Below are positions 12,218 to 24,092 of a stretch of DNA of 64,000 nt, one piece after another. Under the pieces are notes generated by a model that was not told where the DNA came from, ran no database searches, and was given only the letters and a program-made list of their open reading frames with translations. This stretch comes from Cycas panzhihuaensis. Taxonomy: Eukaryota > Cycadophyta. The position numbers were made by a program, and so were the translations under genes. Location of the stretch: positions 251,851,741 to 251,915,740 of the forward strand of contig CM041465.1 of the NCBI GenBank assembly GCA_023213395.1, given 5' to 3'. Position 1 is the stretch's first letter. Every line of letters begins with the position of its first letter.

Positions 12218-12629
12218 TGTTACATGATTAGCATTACTAATCATGAGAAGCACTAACATGTGAAAAGACTCTAGATGGTTAAGTGTGATTAGTTATAAAA
12301 CTTTATGCATGGGCTACTAAGCCCTTTAATGAAATATAAGGCCACTTGGACCACTAATAGAATTATTTAGAAGGCATCCTCTTTTGTCTATTTAAGGGTA
12401 GCAAATTATAAAAGAAAGGTATCTTATCATTTTTACTCTTAAGAGAATAGTAATACGATACTCATTTGTTGTTCTGTTTATGCTCACTTGCACTCATTAT
12501 GTTCTTTTCATGTAATTTCAGTTTTGAAGATAATAAAAGTTTTTACAATTCTCTTGATCTTCACTTATTGTTACTAATTTCCAAGGAAAAATATTGGAGG
12601 TCACACTCCACTCCTAATGCTCCTCAAGC
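12218..12629 (+). repeat. Gypsy-1 probable 3' LTR (interrupted by copia-2)
   Basis: It starts TGTTACATGATT just after the end of pol and a short purine-containing stretch. It contains a TATA-like TATTTAAG near 12398 and resembles a promoter-bearing LTR. There is no second copy to confirm its limits. Copia-2 inserted at 12629, so the distal part, if any, continues at 21061. Confidence 0.5.
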
Positions 12630-12963
12630 TGATGGAGCTAGAGGAGTAGAGTAGGACATCATATCGATCGCATCTTGAGTACAACGGCACTTTCTGATAA
12701 ATGGTAGTGTTAATAAACACTAGGGAGGTATTCCCTTCCCTTAAATAGAGAATTTTGGGAAGGCATCGGGCAGCATCACCCTAGCTGCACAACAATTAAG
12801 ATAAGTTCAAAATATATTAAAGTGAATAACGATGATACGTACCTCAAGTGAGTGGTCAGTCCGGATGGCTGTTGAGCAGCTCAAGGTGCCCTAGGGGTCC
12901 TCAAAGGCGGCTTTGAGGGGCCCTAAGCACTTCGATGCACATACATTGGGATTATTCCCAACA
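12630..12963 (-). repeat. Copia-2 3' LTR
   Basis: 334 bp. On the element strand it starts TGTTGGGAATAATCCCAATG and ends CTCCATCA. The first bases form a short inverted repeat, TTGGGAATAATCCCAA. Confidence 0.93.
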
Positions 12964-12976
12964 TTCTCCCCCATAA
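12964..12976 (-). promoter_or_regulatory. Copia-2 polypurine tract
   Basis: On the element strand ATGGGGGAGAA directly precedes the 3' LTR. This is the expected plus-strand primer. Confidence 0.85.
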
Positions 12977-12979
12977 GCC

Positions 12980-14470
12980 CAATGTGTACGACTCCTAAAT
13001 CATCTCTGAATTTTTCAAATTTGATTTTCCCGAAGGCCTTTGTAAAAATATATGTTGTTTGATCTTCGGTGCTATAATAAGTTAACTCTATCTCTTCTGC
13101 TTGTACAAGTTCCCGAATGAAGTGGTATTAAGTTTCAATATGCTTTGTTCTGCCATGGAATACTAGATTTTTGGTCATTTGAATAGTGCTCTAATTATCA
13201 CATCAAATTCTAGTGGGACCTTGCTATTTAATTTGAAAATCCTGTAAGAGTCTTCTTAACCAGATTGATTCACAGATTCCTGACACTACGGCTTTATATT
13301 CTGCTTCGACTGTGGATAAGGAAATGGTATTTTGTTTCTTTGTACTCTAAGCTACCGCTGCTGATCCTATACTAAATACATAACCTGAAGTAGATTTTCT
13401 ATCATCGATATCATCGGCCCAATCTGAATCTGTATAACCAGTTAACTGAAACTCAGATATAGTTTTGTAGTATAACCCAAAATTTGGAGTCCCTTTAAGG
13501 TATCTAAGGATTCTTTTAGCAGCTTGCCAATGAGATGTCTTTGGATCTTACATAAATCTAGATACAACACTTACCGAATATTATATCAAGTCGAGTGGAG
13601 GTTAAATAGATTAGGTTGACAATCAGTTCTCTATAGAGAGTGGGATCAACTGAAGTCGAGTCATCTGTCTTAGAAAGTTTAATTATAATTTCTGTTGGTA
13701 TTGACAATGGTTTACAGTTTGTCATATTAAATCTTTGTAGAAGATCTAATATATATTTACATTGAGAGATAAATATTCCTTGTTTATCTTGCTACACTTC
13801 CAATCCTAGGAAGTAATGCATAAGGCCTAAGTCTGTCATCTCAAATTCCTTACACATAGCATCTTTAAATTGACTTAAAAGTTGGGAGTCATTTCTGGTA
13901 TAAATTAAATCGTTCACATAGAGTCCTATAATCAATATCAAATTTCCTTTAATTTGGGTGTATAGGTTTGGATCTGCTTGAGATCTTTCAAACCCTTGAT
14001 CTTTAAGATACATGTCTATACAGGAATACCAAGCCCTAGGTGCTTGTTTTAGACCATATAATGCCTTATTTAACTTATACACTTCGTTTTCTTCCTCCCT
14101 GACTTCAAAACCGAGGGGTTGAGTGACATAGATATCTTCTTAGATATAACCATTTAAGAAAGCACTTTTTACATCTATTTGATAAACAAACCAACCTATT
14201 TGGATGACTAAACTTATTATCATGTGAACTGATTCCATCCTAGTGATTGGGGCAAATGTTTCGGTATAGTCTATGCCTTCTCTTTAGGCATATCCTTTAG
14301 CAACTAAATGAGATTTATATTTATCAATTGATCCATCGGAGTGGAACTTGGTCTTATAAACCTATTTGGTTCCAATAGCTTTCTTCCTTGGTGGTAAATC
14401 TACAAGTTCCTAAGTATCATTTTTAGTGATAGACTTATATTCTTCTTGCATGGCTTTTTGCCAACACTCA
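12980..14470 (-). pseudogene. Copia-2 RT and RNase H pseudogene
   Basis: The best open part is 13792-14082 (96 codons), which carries the copia RT motif LNKALYGLKQAPRAW and the catalytic box as YVND near 13912-13923 instead of YVDD, so the first catalytic Asp is Asn. Upstream parts (14090-14460) hold the N-terminal RT segment. RNase H relics run from about 13560 down to 12990. Stops and frame changes separate these blocks. RT would copy element RNA to cDNA in the virus-like particle; this copy could not. Confidence 0.85.
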
Positions 14471-14759
14471 TGTTGATTAGCCTCACCAAAGGTTTGAGGC
14501 TCATGACTTTCGAGTAGCTTGCTCATTAGAGAAAAGTTGACCTTGTGTGAACATGTAGATCTTCGATTGTTATCCAATATATTTCCTAAGTCATGGTTAC
14601 GTTGAACCTATTTGGGTAGAGGTTGTGATGGTGGTTGAGATGATGTTGCATCCCTAGTGGTTTCCGGAGAATTTCTCCACATAGGAGGCACATATTTAGA
14701 TGTATTTGATGTATCAAACTTAATGGCAATGTCCTTCTGTTATTCTTAATTATTTTGAT

Positions 14760-15710
14760 AGGAGTTATCTTCTTAAAATTTGACGTCCCTACTCACTATA
14801 ACTTTTCTAGATTTTGGATCATAAACTTTGTAAGATTTTGACGATTCACTATATCCAATAAAGATACATTTTACACTATAATCATCTAATTTAGTTCTTC
14901 TTTCGTAAGGGACGTGGGCATAGGCTAAACAACCAAATACCCTAAGGTGATAGATATTAGGTTTATAACATGTCCATGCTTCTTCTGGTGTCTTCCACCT
15001 AACTGCTTTTGTGGAATATCGATTAAGTAGGTAGACTACGGTATGGACTGATTCAACCCAAAATTCATGGCCCAAGTTTTTATCCTTAAGTATACATCGT
15101 GCCATTTCTATGATAGTTCTATTTTTCCTTTCCACTATACCATTTTGTTGTGGGGTGTAGGGGTTGGTAAGTTATCTCCTAATCCCATGTCGAATACAAT
15201 AATCCTTGAAGATATTAGAGGTAAATTCTCCCCCATTATCTAATCTTAAAGAAATGATATGATATCCACTTTGTCGCTCAATGAAGGTTTTGAAGTTAAT
15301 AAAGTGGTCAAAAGCATCAGATTTATATTTAAGAAAGAACACCCATGTCTTTCTTGTAAAGTCATCAATAAATGTGAGGAAATACTTAGCACCTGCCAAG
15401 GAGGGAGTAGTCATTGGGCCACAAATATCTGTGTATACGAGTTGAAGTGGGGTAAATGCCCAATGGCTAAAATCTGGAAAGCTTTCTCTATGTTGTTTTC
15501 CAAGAAGGCATCCCTCACACAACTCTTTATTAACATCAATAAGGGGCAATCCATTAACCATATCTAATCTTTTCATAAGGGCTAAACTGGTATAATTAAG
15601 ATGACCGAAATGTCGATGCCATAAGTCACTATCCATAGTAGTTGTGGTTCTAAGGGCATAGGTATATGAAGGGGTGATAGTAAGCTTAAATAAACAATCT
15701 TTAGTCATTA
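14760..15710 (-). pseudogene. Copia-2 integrase pseudogene
   Basis: Two long open segments (15172-15708, 178 codons; 14773-15135, 120 codons) together cover a nearly whole copia integrase, separated by stops. The zinc-binding region shows LWHRHFGHL and CEGCLLGK (H-H-C-C). The core has YTDICGP, RLDNGGEF and GIVERKNRT, so the D, D and E catalytic residues are all present. The C-terminal segment holds the copia FGCLAYAHVP and FIGYSESSKSYKVYDP motifs. It inserts cDNA into the chromosome. Small breaks only; well preserved for this window. Confidence 0.9.
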
Positions 15711-16060
15711 TACCTCTAGCAACAATAGCTTCATTTTATCTTTTGTCTTTAATGACACATTTGTCGTTGTCAAAAATTACTTTATAATCTTGTCACATCA
15801 TCTATCCTACCGATAGTAAGTTTTTCCTTAAAGTATGGATATATAGAACATCATTCAAGTATTTATATTCACCACTATCAGTTAACAAGGCAATGTTACA
15901 TTTTCCAATCGATTCATGAGAAGTGTTGTCTCCAAACATAATTGGCCCTTTTTTATTTGTATCCAAAGTTTGAAATAACTATTCTTTATGGATTATGTGG
16001 GTGGAACAACCTGAATCAATGTACCGACTATCATCCTCTTCTTCTTGGGCTGAAAAACTA
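15711..16060 (-). pseudogene. Copia-2 protease region
   Basis: The frame near 16010-16030 reads YIDSGCSTHI, giving the aspartic protease DSG triad (D-S-G-C/A-S/T). Downstream toward 15720 is the typical link to integrase with a conserved SVG-like motif. There is an in-frame stop soon after the active site, so it is broken. Confidence 0.75.
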
Positions 16061-17196
16061 GATAGAAATAGCTTATTATTGATTTTAGATTCTGATGTAT
16101 TTGACACATGTCCTCTAGGGAGTGGTCCATATTTTGAAAAACACTTATCTTTAGTGTGACCATTTCTATGATAATAAGTACAATATAATTGATCTCTTTT
16201 TCTATAACTTGGTTGAGAACGATCAAGATTAAAAGATCTCCCCCTTTCCTCATAGAATTGAGTATGATTATTTCTTGGTTGATCACGATAGTTCTGAGGT
16301 GATCTAGAAGGTTGTGAATTCCCATGATAATATGGACAATAATGATTGTTATCAACTTGTCTTCTTTGGTTTGGATTTCTTTAAGCGTTTGAATTTCTTT
16401 GAGGGTTTTCATATTGTGGAAGTCCTTCTTGTCTATTTTTGTGAGGACCTTGGTATCGTGGAGGATTTTGTCTAGTTTTGTTTCTAGGGTTTCCATCTTT
16501 TCTCCTTGGAGGAGATTCGTTTTGTTTTGAGGTGCCATCTTGAGAGTTAGGTTGAATATTGGCCTTTGTAGCAAAGGCATGTTCTAAAGTTTTATTAACA
16601 GCTTGTTGCTCTTCTATAGACATGAGTATAGCAGTAAGTTGTTCTACTTTGAGGGTACTTAAATCTTTTGATACACTAATACTAGTAGCTACCATTGCAA
16701 AACGTCTAACAGCTCCTACACATCGAAGGATTCGTTCAACTACTCTTTGTTCAGTTAAGGTATCCCCAAGTGACCTCATTTGGTTAACGATATCTTGAAT
16801 TTTGGTCATAAGTTTAGTTACTGATTCATGAGGCATCATACGTAAATTTTTAAACTTACTTCTTAAGTTTTGTAATTTAGAGGGCGCGGCCCCTTCATAT
16901 ATAAGTTGTAAAATATCCCAAGCCTCTTTGGACTTAATGGATTCACTGACTCGTAGAAATACATGATCTTCTAATATGCAAAAGATAAGAGCTAATGCTT
17001 CGTTATCTTTTTTGACATTTTCTTTGTATGTAACATTTTCAGTATCAGTTGGATTTGATCCTAAGTTATTGTAACTGGTTCTCACTATATCCCACATATC
17101 ATTTGCTATGAAGATGGGCCTCATCCTCCTACTCTAGTCAAGGAAATTATTGCCATCAAATTTTGGGATAATCATGTTCCCAAAACTGGATATCAT
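16061..17196 (-). pseudogene. Copia-2 gag pseudogene
   Basis: The ATG at 17196 starts MISSFGNMIIPKFDGNNF, the copia gag opening, followed within 10 codons by a stop where Trp is expected. It is then open for 247 codons (16381-17124) over the UBN2-type capsid domain, with KEAWDILQLIYEG-like text and a charged Pro/Arg/Asn-rich tail. A frameshift near 16400 moves the frame to the nucleocapsid, where a zinc knuckle CTYYHRNGHTKDKC lies at about 16148-16190 (second Cys is Tyr). The protein would form virus-like particles; the breaks show it is dead. Confidence 0.85.
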
Positions 17197-17329
17197 TTTG
17201 AACTAAAGTTATATAAAATATGATAAATGTAATATCAAAAAATATTTAAATATAAAAAATTAAAAAACTTAAATGAAAGAAGTTATATCCAAATATATCC
17301 CAAGGTTTTCCAAAGTTTTGAACAAATGA

Positions 17330-17785
17330 ACTAGGACCTAGAAAGGCTACTAGGCTCTACGTTTAGGTTTCTCTTGGGGCAACCTTCGGTTGCTATTCTG
17401 TCTAATGGTGCCTACCCATAGATGGAAAAACAGGGACCTAATATACCGATACAGAGCACTAGGCTCTATATACCTCAGTACGCGAGCTGCTAAGAAGGCT
17501 TTGACACCCCCCTGAATTGTTGGTCCACCTGCACCAGACTTATGCCTAACAACAGATCTAGTGGTGAAGGTTCTCAAACCAGGGCACTCACCCTCTCCAG
17601 GTCTAACCTTAGTCTCCAAACACCATAAAATGAATAGGTTCTACACCTTAGCCTACCATCAAATACACCTGATAACTAATGGCTGTCCTCATCCAATATG
17701 AGTAGGCCGATTAGCGTGTGCGGGGTGGTAACTTTAGGGGTCCTAATCGTTCCCCTTGTAAGGCTAGAAAAATGGGGTGGTTCAA
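17330..17785 (-). other. Leader block conserved with copia-4 (possible small upstream ORF)
   Basis: Read on the element strand, this segment aligns with 44868-45305 of copia-4. Shared landmarks in the same order are GACCCCTAAAGTTACCAC, GCACACGC, ACTAGATCT, AGGCATAAGTCTG, GGTGGA, TATATAGAGCC and GGGTAGG. It holds an open frame of 89 codons (17350-17619, non-ATG start), whose copia-4 counterpart has similar residues but several stops. It lies about 190 bp upstream of gag, as in copia-4. It could be a packaging or translation-control RNA element or a short leader peptide; the sequence does not decide which. Confidence 0.7.
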
Positions 17786-19663
17786 TTCAAAATTATCTTG
17801 TTTAATATAAAAAAATTAAACTAATTATAGCAATGTGATCTTACTTAGAAAAAGAAAAATTCCTTTGATAATAAAAAACGGAAAGTAAAATATGCTCTAA
17901 GCAAGATGAAATGAATACTAAACTTTAAAAATAAAAAACTTCCTTTGTTTTTTTTTTCTCTTTTTTTTTTCTTTTAAGTATAATGCTCTTCAAATAGATG
18001 AAATATGCCTTTGAACAAAAAATGTAATTTTTATTTTAATAAGTGTAAGAAAAAATGATATTTTTCAATAATGAAAAAAACTTTGATACACTTTTGAAGT
18101 ATAACGATCAATAAGAAAATAATGATGTGTTTGAAAGCAAACTTAAAAAATCTTTTTCACTTATGCAAAACTGAAATAAACTTTTGGGAATGAAATATAA
18201 AGAGTTTTTAAAAATACCAATTTCTTAAATGAGTAAATGTAAATCTTCAATGTAAAAAAAAGACTTTCCCTTTTTGTATAAAAATAACTTTTCTTTGAGA
18301 AAGATATATATTGCCTTATGAACAATTTCTGGTTCAAAACAACTTAAAATGCTTGTAAAAAGATCAAGTAGAAACCTTGAACAATCAATGAGATATAAAC
18401 TAGAATTTTCTTAAAAATTTTGAAAAAATGACAAGCTTATTAGGATGTACTTGTATGCTTAACTTTAATAGCTTGGAAACTATACTGAATAATGTCAAAA
18501 TAACTTAAAATTCTACCAATATGTAGATTAATAAGGTGTGAATCCAATGAAACTATCGTTTTGAAAACGAGTTCCAATAAATCACGATTTGAATGATGCA
18601 AACTTATAGACCTCCTTATAGGGCCTAATAGGAGCAGGGAAGATAAAATTGCATAAAATTATTAATTAACACTTTAGAAAATATTGAAAAAAGGATCAAA
18701 TATTGTTTATGAAATTGTTCAATATACTTTCAGTTAAAAATTTTTGAAAAATATATTAAAAAATATGTAAAAATAGTAGATTTGAGGCAATAAGGTACCT
18801 CAACTTTGAATGATTTGAAAATTAGGAAAAATATGTCACAATGTATAAAAAATTATGTCAAATTGAAGATAATTGAGTCATCTTCCCAACGAATTTGATG
18901 GAATTAAAATCTGATATAGAATCGAAAAGTTATAGCAAAAATGGTAACAGGTGTCTTTATATAAAATGTTAAGAAACAGGCTAAAAATGACTAAATTCCC
19001 ACTTTTAGCGATTAAAATACTAATGAAAATGAATGTAAAAAATTAAAATAAGAAGTGGGTATTGAAGTTTGTAGAATGTATATCACTATAGAAGAAATCT
19101 GAGCAGAAAGAAATTTACCAATAATAAATTACAGCCAGTTCTAAAAGTGATTTTGTTAAAAGTGTGAAAAATACTGAAATTTTAAATGTCTGACGTTAAA
19201 TTAGCCGAAATAGGGTCAAATCGACACCAAATTAGTCATATAACCAGTCAAAATTGATGTACAGAAATTTTCTGATCTAACGGAGGTGGTTTCGTCTAAA
19301 ATCGATAAGCCAATGAGGAGTTATGGCAACAGAAACGTCAATAACTCTATGTAGAATAAAAATTTGAAAAAAAAAAAAAAAGGGTAAAAAGTTATATTAT
19401 TAAAAAAATTTGTTGGAATATGGGTTTGAAGATAGACTGGGCAAGGATTGAACCCAAGACCAGTCAGAGAATAAATGCTTCTGATGGAGGGTGAACTCGC
19501 TCGTCAAGTTTAAAAACACAAAAAAAAAAAATTTAAATGAAACTAAAGTTGATTATGTGTAAAGTATTCGGGCTCGGATCTCAAAGAACTATTTAGTTAA
19601 CTTTAATTTTTGAACTTTATAAAGAAGAATGTATATATAAAATGAAACGTAACTTGAGAAAGG

Positions 19664-19805
19664 TCGTACGTAATAATGCGTAAACCGTGAGACGTAAAGG
19701 AACGTACGTAAGACGTAAAGAGACGTACACTGGTCGGATAGAGAAGATGTACGTAGACGTACGCTGGTAAGACGCAACAATGCATAATGGAGACGCAAAC
19801 GTCAC
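19664..19805 (-). other. ACGT-rich cluster in copia-2 leader
   Basis: About 140 bp with many ACGT or GACGTA/TACGTA cores, including ACGTACGT, in surroundings that are otherwise poor in CpG. ACGT is the core bound by plant bZIP factors. No function is shown. Confidence 0.5.
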
Positions 19806-20153
19806 CTTAACAAAGACAGCTTAGCAGATCACGGAAAGAGACGCATATTACTGTTCTGAAACGTAGGACGAAATGCTTCTGCAAGCAGAATTTTCTCCCA
19901 GAATGGACGCAGACGCCAATACAAAGTAAGAGGGATGCAACACTTACCCAGATGCAGAGTTTGACAAAGAGTCTCAAACTTTGAAGTAATGCAGACGTAA
20001 AGAGGTCAAAGCAGAGGAGATGCAAGCGAAAATGAAGAGGGTTCCAAGTCTAGAGTACAATGGCGGGTATGTTGGTATGGCGTAGACACAGATGAAGATG
20101 GCTCAGACACAAATGGCTCAGGCTTTGATGGACGGAACAAAGTGGGAGAACAA

Positions 20154-20271
20154 TTTGTAAACAAATGGCTATATGTATGTTTATAAAATGATGCACAGTT
20201 TGTAAACAAATGGCTATATATATGTTTGTAAAATGATGCACAGTTTGTAAGAAAATGGCTATATATATGTG
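20154..20271. repeat. 45-bp tandem repeat, about 2.6 copies
   Basis: Units at 20154-20198 and 20199-20243 plus a partial third from 20244. Each begins TTTGTAAacAAATGGCTATA and ends ATGATGCACAG. The first two differ at only a few positions. Confidence 0.9.
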
Positions 20272-20712
20272 TTGAGCGCTGAGAAGAGATTAAGCCAGCA
20301 CAGATATGTTGGTAACAACACTATAGATACACAGGGACACAAGAAAACCAGATCACACAGAGCACACAGATCTATCGAGAGAGATATAAATCATACACAA
20401 AGAGTACGCTAATAAAGTATACCAAGATACATAAACTTAGCCAGGAATAAAGTAAAACCATATATCAAAGAAATTTATTTATTTATTTATATCTTGAATA
20501 TCAAAGAACGAAGAACCTGGTTACCTGGTTGCAATATTGTTGTGCAGACTTCTGAGCGAGAGAACTTCTTTCACAGTGGATGAAACTCTGAACCGTCTTC
20601 TCCAATGAATAGATGAGTTTGCCAGGATCTCAACAAGCAGTCATATGCATATATTTCACTAGATATATGAGAAGCTAAATCAAAAAATAGGCAACAGTAT
20701 CAACTCAATGTA

Positions 20713-20724
20713 GGTCTGATACTA
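20713..20724 (-). promoter_or_regulatory. Copia-2 primer-binding site
   Basis: The element-strand text TAGTATCAGACC, 2 nt inside the 5' LTR, is two mismatches from TGGTATCAGAGC (initiator tRNA-Met). Confidence 0.78.
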
Positions 20725-20726
20725 AA

Positions 20727-21060
20727 TGATGGAGCTAGAGGAGCAGAGTAGGACATCATAACGATCGCATCTTGAATACAACAACACTTTTCGATAAATG
20801 GTGGTGTTAATAAATACCAGGGAGGTATTTCCTTCCCTTAAATAGAGAATTTCGGGGAGGCATTGGGCACCATCACCCTAGCTGCACAACAATTAAGATA
20901 AGTTCAAAATATATTAAAGAAAATAATGGTGATACGTACCTCAAGTGAGTGGTCGGTCCGGATGGCTGTTGAGCGGCTCAAGGTGCCCTAAGGGCCCTCA
21001 AAGGTGGCTTTGAGGGGCCCTAAGAACTCCAGTACACATACATTGGGATTATTCCCAACA
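20727..21060 (-). repeat. Copia-2 5' LTR
   Basis: 334 bp, the same length as the 3' LTR, with TG...CA ends on the element strand. Followed on the plus strand by the CAAGC target-site duplication (21061-21065). Confidence 0.93.
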
Positions 21061-21065
21061 CAAGC

Positions 21066-24000
21066 ATGGAACAAAGAAACCAAACCTACTTCCATTAAGT
21101 GTATTGGCAACAAACTTAAGTTTGCTATAAATTAGATTTTACTAGATGCTCTTTCGTACTCCATCTATAATTATAAGAGTAAATATAATACTACTATTAT
21201 GGTCAACCATACCTAGGAGAAATAGTAATTTCTAAGGGATGTGACTCATGTGATAGGATCGTGTGTATTATCAATAGAGTATGCGATATACTACACAGCA
21301 TGGACAATGTATGTATGCCCCCAACCCTTGTACTAGCATAACTATCCTCTAGAATTAGATTGAAGATAGTTTCTTTATTGCTTCTTGGCCCTAATAAGGA
21401 GTCTCTAACATGACAAAATCCTAAAAGATGAGATGAGAGAACTTCTTTTTAAATTAAACTTTGAGACAAAAGCTCTACTTTAAATATGGAAACCAATCTA
21501 AGGCTCTTTAAACTTGATATCCATAGAAAATAAGAAGGCTATCACATTTGGTTTACTTGGCCCAACATTAGGAATTATCATAAAAAGGTGATCGAGAGAT
21601 GAAATAGTAACATGCTTATTAATAATGGTATATTAAAATTCTATCTTAAATAGGCTAGGGATATTAAAGTCTTAGGTGATATAGTTTTATCCACTTCATC
21701 TTTTATCTAGATAAAACTGCCACATTATATCAAGTGACTCAAAGATCAATAAGGCATTGTCTATTTACCAAATCTACAAAATCGCAGGTCTAACATTTTA
21801 GCATACTCCATCTAAGGACTGCGAGATTAACATAATTGAGGGTCCCTAATCATGCCCTTATTCACATATTTTACCCCTCTTCTATGAGAGAGCTAGCCTT
21901 AAATGATAGGGGAGACACTCCATCTATTGCCACAATAAGAGGTAACATTTGCTACCATATTTGTAGACTTGATCAAGCTACCACCCAGGATTTCACTTCA
22001 AGTAGATATACTTACCTAATAATTGGTTTCAATCAAATCTTGTGTGATTTTATAGTTGAAGATGGGGATAGGCAGACCAGTTGATTGATTACAATTGTCT
22101 GACACTTAGTACCTCCTTCTTATATATTTATTTAGCCATATTTATCACTTCATTACTATACTACATTTTGATTTATGTTCCTTTATACCTTAGGAAATAC
22201 TAAAATTATATGACAAGAGATGCCTTAATGCACTACATAAATATATATGACATGTTATTTTCCTTAATCCCATTGACTGCTTAGGCCACTAGTGGACATT
22301 AATAATTTTTCATTTCCTTTTCTCAAAGGCCATGGGAAACATATTGTTATGCTCAAGGACAAGGTTAATAGAGAAAAATTTAAAGAGAGAGTTAAGGCCA
22401 TGGAGGACTTAGAATGAAAAACCTTTGATAACCAGTTATAAACCAAGGTTTTTAAGTGAGTCCACTCTTATGATTTAAGAAATTGAAGACACCAAAAGAA
22501 TTTAAGTAAGAACCAAGCTTTATTAAATCAAAGGTAGGGATAGATGTGTGATGTTTTGGGATGCTATCATAGGAATAAATAATACAAATAATAAAAACAA
22601 CAATAAATGAGATCTTACAAATAGTTTAGAATGTGATCTTACCACCTAGTGTAGAGAATGGAGACCCCATCTCTAATAGTATGATTAGAGGACAAGCCCC
22701 TCTAAGAGAAAGAACCAATAGTAATTTAGAATTACAGATATCTTCTCCTACTAATCATGTGGCTTTAAATGCATGATATTAACTTGTTTAATATTAATTA
22801 TTAGAGATGACTTAGTTATGACTTTGATCACAACTTAGCTTCCCTTCTCAGAAGCTTTTCCCTCAAAGCTTTCAGAGCTTGATGATTTATCAACTTCTCT
22901 AATTCTTATGGACTCTTGTATAGAGGAAATATAAATCCAATGTGTTTTCTTCTTGGTTAGTAATGGTGGGTTGTTCTAAGGCTTATTTTTTTGCCTACAG
23001 GCTTTCATTGCTAATTTTGATACAAGTACTATGGATCCTAGTGGATACTTACAACATTTATATTTGGCACCTTGGTCACATAATTAGTTAACATAATGAA
23101 GGGCTAGGGCTAGGTAATTAATGGATAATTAATCGACCAACACCTGACTAATACACCTAGTTTCTCATATATATAAATTAATAAAAATTGTAATGTAAAG
23201 AGGGCTTTCGCAAGACTAACAAATACTATGTAAGCTATTTTATATGCCTAAACTTTATTTTATTTATATCATTTTTCCTCCTCAATGTGTGGTGGGCTAC
23301 TAAAGAGCACACAATAGAGAAATATAAGAGGATGGAGTCAAAATCATGGATGTGAGAAGGACAAATATAATATTTAAATCAACTAGGCTTCTTATAGATA
23401 AGACTTCAATCACATTATAATTTTCAATCAAAGTGTCTCTTCATTGATTTGTGTATAACTATATGCTCTATTAGAAAATCATGAAAATTATTATAATCTT
23501 CCTTATTAAGAGTTCTATGACCACCAAATATAAAACTATGAAGAATAATCATCACACATATTTGAATAACCATTGTTGAAATGCACAATCTACATGAGTT
23601 GTACTCATATAACTAGTTTGAGATCCTACTATTCAAGCTTACCTAATTAGTGTGAGAACCTATCATTCAAGTCCTCCTAGTATCTCATTATTATTCCATA
23701 AAGAACTTGAATGATTCATTTTAAAACCAATAAACTAAGCTAAAGTATCCACTTCCTTCTTGGGAATGGGTTAGCCTCTAATAGAACCTCTATGATTACC
23801 TTTATTTTCTCTAAACTTGCACAAATACACAATTAAAGATTCAACATAATAGTCGAAACCCAACTTCATCATAGCCTAAAGCACAATAACTATAGCAATG
23901 GTTTTTCTTTATTGCCTTTATTAATAATTATTTGATTTACTGGTTATGAGATTAACGTACTCAAATACAAACTCTTGAATGGTCTCTTTTGCATTATTAT

Positions 24001-24092
24001 AAATTTTTGTATGAGGTGGAAGGACTCTTCTCATAATTCAAATCACACTAGCAAAAGGCATGAACCTATCTTATTCTATCACTACATGATTA
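21066..24092. other. 3-kb stretch with no recognised gene
   Basis: This is the right flank of copia-2. It probably starts in remaining gypsy-1 LTR or the DNA beyond it, but no boundary can be set. The open frames at 21836-22084 (+) and 22264-22446 (-) show no domain I recognise. No LTR pair, terminal inverted repeats or RNA gene was seen. Confidence 0.5.

Larger units (their letters stand above)
7731..12629 (+). mobile_element. Gypsy-1: degenerate Ty3/gypsy retrotransposon
   Basis: Gag, zinc knuckle, protease, RT, RNase H and integrase relics run left to right on the plus strand, with integrase after RNase H, which defines Ty3/gypsy. A likely 3' LTR follows (12218 on). The 5' LTR is not visible; copia-1 lies where it would be expected, so copia-1 may have inserted into this element, though no target-site duplication proves it. 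A TRIM (10829-11150) splits the integrase and copia-2 interrupts the 3' end at 12629/21061. All domains carry stops. Confidence 0.82.
17197..20712 (-). other. Copia-2 leader (3.5 kb, untranslated)
   Basis: No pol or gag signature. From the gag side it holds a conserved block shared with copia-4 (17330-17785), AT-rich sequence, a degenerate AAAGTTAT-containing module near 18840-18960 that resembles one in the copia-4 leader, an ACGT-rich cluster (19664-19805), and 45-bp tandem repeats (20154-20271). Short open frames here have no recognisable domain. Confidence 0.7.
12630..21060 (-). mobile_element. Copia-2: near-complete Ty1/copia retrotransposon, 8.4 kb
   Basis: Minus-strand element with two 334-bp LTRs (12630-12963, 20727-21060), roughly 90 percent identical by eye. 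It has an exact 5-bp target-site duplication CAAGC (12625-12629 and 21061-21065), a primer site, a purine tract, and gag, protease, integrase, RT and RNase H in copia order on the minus strand. A 3.5-kb leader separates the primer site from gag. Pol and gag are interrupted by stops and frameshifts, so it is not autonomous today. It inserted in the 3' end of gypsy-1. Confidence 0.95.

Noticed and set aside
19430-19500. tRNA-like or SINE-like segment (GGATTGAACCC resembles an inverted B box)
   Set aside because: No A box at suitable distance, no cloverleaf and no flanking duplication; it lies in the copia-2 leader.
21836-22084. 82-codon open frame right of copia-2
   Set aside because: No recognisable motif and no codon-usage or context support.
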